This document shows, piece after piece, positions 57,356 through 63,142 of a stretch of DNA of 64,000 nt (positions are counted from its first letter, which is position 1; every line of letters begins with the position of its first letter). Location of the stretch: positions 310,001-374,000 of the forward strand of contig UQCC01000001.1 in NCBI GenBank assembly GCA_900539325.1. The letters are read 5' to 3'. Below the pieces are notes generated by a model. The model was not told the DNA's origin and did not search any database. It worked only from the letters and a program-made list of their open reading frames with translations. Source of the stretch: an uncultured Eubacterium sp. GTDB taxonomy: Bacteria; Bacillota; Clostridia; Oscillospirales; Acutalibacteraceae. A program made the position numbers and the translations under genes.

Positions 57356-57403
57356 ATGAAACTTCAGATCGATACACCAGCCACCTATACAGTATCCCAA
57401 TAG
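57356..57403 (+). CDS. 15-residue ORF at the head of the long RNA
   Basis: AAGGAGG (57341-57347) stands 8 bases before ATG 57356, the best SD in the neighbourhood. The ORF encodes MKLQIDTPATYTVSQ and stops at TAG 57401-57403. No signal peptide and no run of rare or regulatory codons that would suggest amino-acid attenuation. The last GG of the SD can pair with CC inside the ORF, so initiation may be structure-controlled. It could be a leader peptide or a functional small protein. Confidence 0.5.
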   Translation: MKLQIDTPATYTVSQ

Positions 57404-57582
57404 ATAACGGAACTTTGACAGTCGCGGGTATTAAAACGGAATTAATCACCGGCTGAAATCTTATGAGATATTAATTAGTTATTGCAGGGTTGGGTAAATA
57501 CTTGTAGGTGTCGGTAAAATTTAATAGTAAGGTTATATAAGATTATTTTCCTGCAGGTAATCAGAGTAGATGGCTCTTAAAA

Positions 57583-57726
57583 CTCAAACAAATATTATTG
57601 TGAGGTAAACTCCAATGTACTAAATATTATCTTTTTAGATTAAAATCTATGATAAAGAGGTAAATTCCAATGGGCTAAATAATTTCAAATTAATTAGATT
57701 TGAGGTACGGTCCAATGTACAGTTAA
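57583..57726 (+). repeat. Three hairpin + SD-ATG modules with 2-3 codon ORFs
   Basis: GAGGTANNNTCCAATG occurs at 57602-57617, 57657-57672 and 57702-57717, each directly after a short hairpin whose 3' arm enters the motif (arms 57583-57604, 57631-57657, 57685-57703). GAGGT to ATG spacing is 8 bases in all three. The ORFs read Met-Tyr-stop (57615-57623), Met-Gly-stop (57670-57678) and Met-Tyr-Ser-stop (57715-57726). Hairpin sequences differ while the motif is kept, which suggests selection. Confidence 0.72.
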
Positions 57727-57747
57727 AAAAGTAAATAAGAATTAATG

Positions 57748-57780
57748 CTCCCGGCTGAATCAGTCGGGAGTTATATTTTT
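57748..57780 (+). terminator. Terminator of the long RNA
   Basis: CTCCCGGCTG (57748-57757) pairs with CAGTCGGGAG (57761-57770) with one internal mismatch, followed by TTATATTTTT. Confidence 0.9.
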
Positions 57781-57789
57781 CTATATTAA

Positions 57790-57822
57790 AACGGGAAGCG
57801 AAGTATTTCGCCTCCCGATTTT
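57790..57822. terminator. Terminator of the nanE-nanK transcript
   Basis: CGGGAAGCGAA (57792-57802) with TTCGCCTCCCG (57807-57817), one mismatch. On the minus strand TTTTAATA follows; T-rich sequence is also present on the plus side. Confidence 0.85.
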
Positions 57823-58703
57823 TATAATTTTGCCGCTTCTGACGCAACACCCAAGAGTGCAGAGTCACCGCCGAGTTTTGTTCTTTCAATTTTAACATTA
57901 CGGAAGTTTTCCATAAGTCGATTATATATTTTTCTGTCAATCAATTCAATAATATAATCCTCATTCATAATACCGCCACCAATAACGATCAATGGAGGAT
58001 TAAATATATAGATTATATTTATTAAGCCGAGAATAATTTCATCAATCCATTTGTCGATTTCAGATCTTATTTCAGGTTTAGACATATTTTCTTTTTCAAA
58101 TATTTGAAAAGCGTCAAGCGGTTCATTAGAAATTTTATTTACTGCATTTATCAAAGCATTTGCAGATGCATAACATTCAAAACAACCCTCGCCGCCACAG
58201 GTGCATTGCTTACCGCCTGCATGAGTAATCATATGACCGATTTCTCCGGCTGCGGATGTTGAACCTTTGTAAAGTTTATTATTAAGATAAATTGCACCGC
58301 CTATACCTGTGCCGAGAGCAATGCTGACAAAATCAGATTGACCTTTTGCCGCACCAAAACGAGCCTCGCCCAAAGCAACGGCATTTACATCATTTTCAAC
58401 ATAGGTAGGAATTCCTGTTTTGTTTTCAATAATGCTTTTAACCATCATTCCGGTATAATAGGGAATATTGTCTGTTGAATAAACGACAATACCGTTTTCG
58501 CTGTCTACTTGTCCGGCAGTAGATATTGCAACACGGTCAATATTATCATAGCTTTCAATAATTTCAATTATTCTTTTTATTATAACCTGACCGCCGTCTT
58601 TGGCATTTGTAGGAACTTTCTTTTTATCTGAAAGTTCAAAGTTTTCATTACATATAGCATACTTAATAAATGTTCCGCCAATGTCAAAACAGAGTATTTT
58701 CAT
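57822..58703 (-). CDS. nanK: ROK-family kinase, probable N-acetylmannosamine kinase
   Basis: Sugar kinase of 293 residues. ATP motif LCFDIGGTFIKYAI; catalytic Asp in YVENDVNAVALGEA; ALGTGIGGAIYLN; ROK zinc site HAGGKQCTCGGEGCFECY with its His and three Cys; and GGGIMNEDYI. No DNA-binding domain, so it is a kinase rather than a repressor. It follows nanE after 1 base, which makes ManNAc the likely substrate: ManNAc to ManNAc-6-P, then NanE epimerises it. Glucokinase-type activity cannot be excluded from motifs alone. SD GGAGGAA. Confidence 0.88.
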   Translation of the reverse strand: MKILCFDIGGTFIKYAICNENFELSDKKKVPTNAKDGGQVIIKRIIEIIESYDNIDRVAISTAGQVDSENGIVVYSTDNIPYYTGMMVKSIIENKTGIPTYVENDVNAVALGEARFGAAKGQSDFVSIALGTGIGGAIYLNNKLYKGSTSAAGEIGHMITHAGGKQCTCGGEGCFECYASANALINAVNKISNEPLDAFQIFEKENMSKPEIRSEIDKWIDEIILGLINIIYIFNPPLIVIGGGIMNEDYIIELIDRKIYNRLMENFRNVKIERTKLGGDSALLGVASEAAKL

Positions 58704-58704
58704 A

Positions 58705-59397
58705 TTATTCCTCCAACGATTTTACAAATCGTCTTGTAATATCCATAGGTCTGGTAATTGCAGTACCGCATACAGCACTGAATGCACCTGCTTTGTATAC
58801 ATTCTTTAAATCTTCGGGACACCAAATACCACCCTCTGCAATAACAGGCTTGTCAAGTTCGGTCGCATATCTGTGCACCAGCTCAACATCGGGAAGCTTT
58901 CTGCCTTTGGTATATGGAGTATATCCTGCCATTGTTGTACCGATTAAATCAATACCGAGTTCAGCTGCTTTTTTACCTTCTTCAAAACAAGAAGTGTCAG
59001 CCATAAAGAGTTGATTCGGATATTTTGCACGAACTTCTTTAAAAAATTCTTCAAAGGAAACACCGTTCGGACGAGGACGGTTTGTTGCATCTGTTGCAAT
59101 AATATCACAACCGATTTCAACAAGTGCATCAATTTCTTTCATTGTTGGAGTGATGTAAACATCGCTGCCATCGTATTCTTCTTTAATAATACCGATAATC
59201 GGTAAGTCAACTCTTTCTTTTATTGCCAAAATATCAACTATTGTATTTGCTCTGATACCAACAGCACCGCCGAGCATAGCTGCATATGCCATTTTGGACA
59301 TAATGTAAGAGTCATATAACGGTTCGGTCTTTAGTGCTTGACAGGAAACAATAAGACCGCCCTTAATTTGCTTTAAAATTTCTTCGTTATTCCTCAT
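58705..59397 (-). CDS. nanE: N-acetylmannosamine-6-phosphate 2-epimerase
   Basis: TIM-barrel enzyme of 230 residues turning ManNAc-6-P into GlcNAc-6-P. It shows IKGGLIVSCQALKTEPL, IIGIIKEEYDGSDVYITPT, IIATDATNRPRP, ADTSCFEEG, LIGTTMAGYTPYT and VIAEGGIWCPEDL, all NanE hallmarks. ATG 59397 is the only sensible start, yet it has no SD and lies 7 bases after the -10 box of a good promoter. The mRNA should therefore be leaderless. Cotranscribed with nanK, divergent from nanA. Confidence 0.93.
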   Translation of the reverse strand: MRNNEEILKQIKGGLIVSCQALKTEPLYDSYIMSKMAYAAMLGGAVGIRANTIVDILAIKERVDLPIIGIIKEEYDGSDVYITPTMKEIDALVEIGCDIIATDATNRPRPNGVSFEEFFKEVRAKYPNQLFMADTSCFEEGKKAAELGIDLIGTTMAGYTPYTKGRKLPDVELVHRYATELDKPVIAEGGIWCPEDLKNVYKAGAFSAVCGTAITRPMDITRRFVKSLEE

Positions 59398-59404
59398 ATT
59401 GATA

Positions 59405-59470
59405 ATTATATCAATTAATATATTACAATTCAACAATATTATTGAAAAAATTATTATTCTGTGATATTAT
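59405..59470. promoter_or_regulatory. Divergent nanE / nanA promoters with shared palindrome
   Basis: Minus promoter: TTGAAT (59433-59428), 17 bases, TATAAT (59410-59405). Plus promoter: TTGAAA (59442-59447), 17 bases, TATTAT (59465-59470). Between and over both -35 boxes lies TTCAACAATATTATTGAA (59429-59446), palindromic except one symmetric pair. A single regulator could control both directions, as expected for a sialic-acid-responsive repressor. Confidence 0.78.
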
Positions 59471-59499
59471 TTATTAAAATATACATTTGGAGAATTACT

Positions 59500-60405
59500 A
59501 TGAATCTTGAAAAATTTAAAGGTGTGTTTGTTGCACTTAATACAATATATGACGAAAACGATGAAATTAATATTGAAGAAATAAAAAAGCTGGTTAAGGT
59601 CTATGAATCAAAAGGCGTAAAAGGTGTTTATGTTTGCGGTTCTACCGGTGAAGGATTTTTGCTTTCGACAGAAGAAAGAATGAAAGTTGCCGAAGCCGTT
59701 AAAGAAGCCGCATCGGATAACTTTACAATAATTGTTCATGTTGGCTGTGCAGGTACAAAAGAGAGTATAAAACTTGCAAAACATGCCGAAAAAATCGGTG
59801 TAGACGCTGTATCGGCTGTTCCGTCTGTATATTACCATCTTTCACCGGCAAGCGTTGAAAAACATTGGAACGGTATTATAGATTCAACAGACTTACCGTT
59901 TATTATCTACAATATTCCTCAACTTACTTCATTTAATCTTCCGTTAGATTTATTTAAAAGAATGGCTGCAAATCCAAAGGTAATAGGCATTAAAAATTCT
60001 GAAGAGCCTGTTTACAATATGGAAAGATACAGAACTGCGGCAGGGAATGATTTTATAATTTTCAACGGCTCGGACGAGCAATTCCTCGGAGGCAGACTTA
60101 TGGGTGCAAATGCAGGAATCGGCGGTACATACGGCACTATGCCTGAGCTTTTTGTAAAACTTGACAAATTAATTAACGAAAACCGTATTTCTGAAGCAAA
60201 AGACCTTCAATATAAAATTAATGATGTAATTTTTGATTTGCTTTCTTTGCCGTCGCTTTACGGTGCCGCAAAAAATGTAATTTCTCAAAGATTCGGCGTT
60301 AACGCAGGTGTTCCGAGAAGCCCGTTTTTACCGGTTGATAATGATGAAAAAATTACAGCAATAGTAAACAAAATAGAAAAATATATTTCAGAAGCAGGAG
60401 AATAA
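59500..60405 (+). CDS. nanA: N-acetylneuraminate lyase
   Basis: Class I aldolase of 301 residues in the DHDPS/NAL family that splits sialic acid into ManNAc and pyruvate. Pyruvate site GSTGEGFLLSTEERM; Tyr in PSVYYHLSP; Schiff-base Lys in VIGIKNSEEPVYNM; and FNGSDEQFLGGRLMGANAGIGGTYG (key GSDEQFLGG). NAL rather than dihydrodipicolinate synthase is supported by GSDE and by the divergent nanEK. The start is ATG 59500 with GGAGA upstream; a longer frame begins inside the promoter. No sialidase or sialic acid transporter is in the window. Confidence 0.92.
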   Translation: MNLEKFKGVFVALNTIYDENDEINIEEIKKLVKVYESKGVKGVYVCGSTGEGFLLSTEERMKVAEAVKEAASDNFTIIVHVGCAGTKESIKLAKHAEKIGVDAVSAVPSVYYHLSPASVEKHWNGIIDSTDLPFIIYNIPQLTSFNLPLDLFKRMAANPKVIGIKNSEEPVYNMERYRTAAGNDFIIFNGSDEQFLGGRLMGANAGIGGTYGTMPELFVKLDKLINENRISEAKDLQYKINDVIFDLLSLPSLYGAAKNVISQRFGVNAGVPRSPFLPVDNDEKITAIVNKIEKYISEAGE

Positions 60406-60407
60406 TT

Positions 60408-61058
60408 ATGAGTGATGAAATAAGAGAAGAACAGCTTGACGCACCTCTTGTTGTACATAAAAAATCCGATGCATCTTATCAGGACGGCGGCATTAATGTT
60501 GATATGAACGAAACTCATATCGAAGAAGAAAAAAAGCCAACTCTCGAACGCCACAGATTTAAAAAAGACCCAAATAAAAAATCAAATAAAGCCCCTGTTG
60601 CTATTTTGATTATCGTTATTATTTCCGTTGTTTTTTGTGCTCTTTATTTTACGGGTAACATTTCATTCGGCAACAAAAGTGCAACAAAAACCACAACAGA
60701 AACCACTACCGAAACAACAACTTCTCTTGAAGAAGCATATGCCGGTACTATTGTAGTCAAAGGCACATATATTTTTGTTGATGCTCAAGAAGTTGACGGT
60801 ATAGAAGGTCTTCAGGAAGCACTTAAATACACCGACAAATCAACCACAGCTTACAAAATTATAGATGAAAGTGCCGATTCAAACTTTCTTAACAATAATG
60901 TATTACCTCTTTTGATGGATATGGGATTTTACGATAAAAATACAGAGATTGTTCACCAAGGTTACACCGGCCTTATGGCAGCCGAAGAAACGACTGCAAA
61001 CACAACGGTTACCACTACAACTCAGGCACAGCAGACAACACAAACATCAACAAAATAA
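60408..61058 (+). CDS. Single-pass membrane protein with Thr-rich linkers
   Basis: Protein of 216 residues, family not recognised. An acidic then basic cytoplasmic part (about 1-60, ending RHRFKKDPNKKSNK) is followed by one membrane segment (about 63-83, VAILIIVIISVVFCALYF). Then comes a Thr/Glu repeat linker (TTTETTTETTTS), a folded extracellular domain of about 90 residues (AYAGTIVVKGTYIFVDAQEVDG onward), and a Thr/Gln tail. The ATG lies 2 bases after nanA with SD GGAG, so it is co-transcribed, but a link to sialic acid is not shown. Confidence 0.72.
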   Translation: MSDEIREEQLDAPLVVHKKSDASYQDGGINVDMNETHIEEEKKPTLERHRFKKDPNKKSNKAPVAILIIVIISVVFCALYFTGNISFGNKSATKTTTETTTETTTSLEEAYAGTIVVKGTYIFVDAQEVDGIEGLQEALKYTDKSTTAYKIIDESADSNFLNNNVLPLLMDMGFYDKNTEIVHQGYTGLMAAEETTANTTVTTTTQAQQTTQTSTK

Positions 61059-61069
61059 CTTTTTTATTT

Positions 61070-61101
61070 CAAAAGCCTCAATTTGGGGCTTTTGATTTTT
61101 G
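61070..61101 (+). terminator. Terminator of the nanA transcript
   Basis: CAAAAGCCTC (61070-61079) pairs with GGGGCTTTTG (61085-61094), with one wobble, followed by ATTTTTG. Confidence 0.88.
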
Positions 61102-61139
61102 TAAATAAACAGTTAATTTTGTAAATAAATTGTTAACAA
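61096..61139 (+). repeat. 20-base tandem direct repeat and palindrome before yicC
   Basis: TTTTGTAAATAAA recurs exactly 20 bases apart (61097 and 61117), each followed by NNGTTAA. The second copy runs into TTGTTAACAA (61130-61139), a perfect palindrome. It lies just upstream of the yicC promoter. Confidence 0.6.
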
Positions 61140-61143
61140 ACCG

Positions 61144-61172
61144 TTGACTTGAACTCTCTTACTAAATATAAT
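61144..61172 (+). promoter_or_regulatory. yicC operon promoter
   Basis: TTGACT (61144-61149), a 17-base spacer and TATAAT (61167-61172), 30 bases before the yicC ATG. It likely drives yicC-remA-gmk-rpoZ-priA. Confidence 0.85.
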
Positions 61173-61201
61173 ATATTTAATTAATATCAAAGGGGATTAA
61201 A

Positions 61202-62080
61202 ATGTTAAAATCAATGACAGGGTTCGGCAGAGCCCAAAAAGAGATAGACGGTTATGTTATATCCGTTGAAATTAAATCGGTTAATCACAGATATTTTGAA
61301 TTTTCATCAAGAGTTCCTCGACAATACGGTTTTCTTGACGAAAAGCTAAAATCATTCGTCAACAGCAAGGTTTCCCGAGGAAAAATCGAATGTTATGTTT
61401 CTATTGAAGCGCTTAATACAGATACAGCCGATGTTGTTGTTAATCACACTTTGGCAAACGCTTATGTTAACGCTCTTAAAGAAATTGCCGTAACCTATAA
61501 TCTTAAAGACGATTACGGTGCTTCTACAATTTCTCGTTTTCCGGAAGTACTTGTTCTAAGAAAGTCTGAAGATGACGAAGAAAAACTTTGGGGATATGTT
61601 AAAGATGTTTGCTCCGAAGCGATTGACAAATTCATTGATATGAGAACTGTTGAAGGCTCAAAAATGAAAGACGATATTTATTCAAGAGGTCAATTCATTT
61701 TGGATTGTGTTTCATACATAGAAGAGCGTTCTCCTCAAACAGTTAAAGAATATAACGACAAACTTGTTGAAAGAGTTCACGAGCTGTTAGGTGATGTATC
61801 TCTTGATGAAAGCAGAATTCTGCAAGAGGTTGCAATTTATGCAGACAAGGTTGCGGTTGCCGAAGAAACGGTAAGACTTCGTTCTCATATCGAGCAACTC
61901 AATACATTCATTTCATCGGATGAACCCGTAGGCAGAAAAATGGACTTTTTGGTTCAGGAAATCAATCGTGAGACCAATACAATCGGCTCAAAAGCTAATG
62001 ATGTTGACATTGCACGCAAGGTTGTCGATATAAAGGCAGAAGTTGAAAAAATCAGAGAACAAATTCAAAATATCGAATAA
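61202..62080 (+). CDS. yicC: YicC-family endoribonuclease
   Basis: Endoribonuclease family protein of 292 residues. It starts LKSMTGFGRAQKEIDGYVISVEIKSVNHRY (first part LKSMTGFGRAQ), contains FSSRVPRQYGFLDEKLKSFV, and ends with the conserved EPVGRKMDFLVQEINRETNTIGSKANDVDI (key part KMDFLVQEINRE). E. coli YicC and the Bacillus homologue YloC cut RNA. SD AAGGGG precedes the ATG. First gene of the yicC-remA-gmk-rpoZ-priA row, the usual Firmicutes order. Confidence 0.93.
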   Translation: MLKSMTGFGRAQKEIDGYVISVEIKSVNHRYFEFSSRVPRQYGFLDEKLKSFVNSKVSRGKIECYVSIEALNTDTADVVVNHTLANAYVNALKEIAVTYNLKDDYGASTISRFPEVLVLRKSEDDEEKLWGYVKDVCSEAIDKFIDMRTVEGSKMKDDIYSRGQFILDCVSYIEERSPQTVKEYNDKLVERVHELLGDVSLDESRILQEVAIYADKVAVAEETVRLRSHIEQLNTFISSDEPVGRKMDFLVQEINRETNTIGSKANDVDIARKVVDIKAEVEKIREQIQNIE

Positions 62081-62101
62081 TTTATATAATCGGAGAATCA
62101 A

Positions 62102-62353
62102 ATGAATTTAGTCAATATAGGTTTTGGAAACCTGATTAATGCGGATAGGGTAATTTCCATTATCTCTCCCGAAAGTGCTCCTGCAAAAAGGCTTGTACAA
62201 AAGGGAAAAGAAGAAGGAACGCTTATTGACGCAACTCACGGAAGAAAAACAATGAGTATCATTATTACCGACAGCGACAATGTTGTTTTAAGCTATATGG
62301 ACTTAAAGCAAATTGCCGCACGCTTTGGTGTGGAGGTGCAAAATGACGAATAA
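62102..62353 (+). CDS. remA: RemA/DUF370 regulatory protein
   Basis: Small DNA-binding regulator of 83 residues (DUF370). LVNIGFGNLINADRVISIISPESAPAKRLVQ is the family start (key part NIGFGN), followed by DATHGRKTMSIIITDSDNVVLS. In Bacillus, RemA activates biofilm matrix and osmoprotection genes; in other Firmicutes its targets are unknown. It overlaps gmk by 11 bases. Confidence 0.94.
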   Translation: MNLVNIGFGNLINADRVISIISPESAPAKRLVQKGKEEGTLIDATHGRKTMSIIITDSDNVVLSYMDLKQIAARFGVEVQNDE

Positions 62354-62933
62354 CAAAGGCTTGCTTATAATTTTATCTGCACCGAGCGGATGCGGTAAGG
62401 ACACTGTATTTAAAGCAATCAAAGATTTAAGGAATGATGTTGTTGAATCTATTTCGGCAACAACCCGTAAGCCGAGAGAAGGAGAAGTGGAAGGAGTTAA
62501 TTATTACTTCAAATCCGAATCTGATTTTCAACTTATGGTTGTAAATGATGAACTTCTTGAATATGCAAGATATAATAACTGCTACTACGGCACACCGGTA
62601 TCCGAAGTCGAAAAAGCAATCAATGACGGAAAAATATGTTTTCTTATCATTGATGTTCAGGGAGCGCAAAGCATTTTAAAGGTTCGCCCTGATGCCATTT
62701 CAATATTTTTATTGCCACCGAGCTTAGATATTCTTGAAAAGAGGCTTATAAACCGCTCAACGAACGACAGCGAGGATGTCAAAAACCGTATGAAAATAGC
62801 ACAAAGGGAAATTGATATGGCTCCTTTGTACAAATACATTGTAGTCAATGATGATTTGAACGAATGTGTAAACAAAATAAATGATATAATAAACAAAGAG
62901 TTGTTAACTCTTAACAGTAAGGAGATAAAGTAA
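62343..62933 (+). CDS. gmk: Guanylate kinase
   Basis: Phosphorylates GMP to GDP with ATP. 196 residues. P-loop LIILSAPSGCGKDTVF (GxxxxGK form), GMP-binding ISATTRKPREGEVEGVNYYF, and IIDVQGAQSILKVRPDAISIFLLPPS (key part DVQGAQSI). Lid NRSTNDSEDVKNRM. The start is ATG 62343 with GGAGGTG 4-10 bases upstream, overlapping remA; an earlier in-frame ATG at 62313 lies in remA. The Asp after GCGK is unusual, since Ser/Thr is common there. Confidence 0.94.
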   Translation: MTNNKGLLIILSAPSGCGKDTVFKAIKDLRNDVVESISATTRKPREGEVEGVNYYFKSESDFQLMVVNDELLEYARYNNCYYGTPVSEVEKAINDGKICFLIIDVQGAQSILKVRPDAISIFLLPPSLDILEKRLINRSTNDSEDVKNRMKIAQREIDMAPLYKYIVVNDDLNECVNKINDIINKELLTLNSKEIK

Positions 62934-63142
62934 TGTTCAATCCGGATTTAAAGAAAATGTTAAAAAATGTAAACAGCAGATACAGTCTTGTAGTAGGCAC
63001 TGCAAAAAGGGCTAGAGAAATCAGAGATGAAGCAGTAGAAAATGACATCATTCTAAACGAAAAGACCGTTTCTACAGCTATTGAAGAAATTTATGACGGC
63101 AAGTATGTTATTGAAGAGCCTGACGAAATCAAATCAAAATAA
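62933..63142 (+). CDS. rpoZ: RNA polymerase omega subunit
   Basis: Omega subunit of 69 residues that helps assemble RNA polymerase. It has the usual NSRYSLVVGTAKRAREI block, the family hallmark, and a short acidic C-terminus (YVIEEPDEIKSK). It overlaps gmk and priA by one base each (TAATG twice), showing tight coupling. Confidence 0.95.
   Translation: MFNPDLKKMLKNVNSRYSLVVGTAKRAREIRDEAVENDIILNEKTVSTAIEEIYDGKYVIEEPDEIKSK

Larger units (their letters stand above)
57314..57780 (+). ncRNA. Unrecognised structured RNA, about 465 nt, with tiny ORFs
   Basis: A discrete transcription unit with its own promoter and terminator and no protein gene of normal size. Near the 5' end lies a 15-codon ORF with a perfect SD (57341-57403), and hairpin GGCTGG/CCAGCC (57346-57382) pairs part of that SD. 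The middle holds further stems, for example ATTGCAGG (57481-57488) with CCTGC (57550-57554). The 3' third has three hairpin modules, each followed by GAGGTA-N3-TCCAATG at 57602, 57657 and 57702. It lacks landmarks of RNase P, tmRNA, SRP, 6S or T-box RNAs. It may be a long ncRNA or a small-peptide transcript. Confidence 0.68.

Noticed and set aside
57314..57780. Assigning the long RNA to RNase P, tmRNA, OLE, ROOL or raiA RNA
   Set aside because: No RNase P core motif, no tRNA-like CCA end or tag frame, and I could not match remembered landmarks of the large ornate RNA classes; a database search is needed.
57822..58703. ROK protein as a transcriptional repressor of the nan genes
   Set aside because: It lacks the N-terminal helix-turn-helix of ROK repressors and keeps the kinase catalytic Asp.
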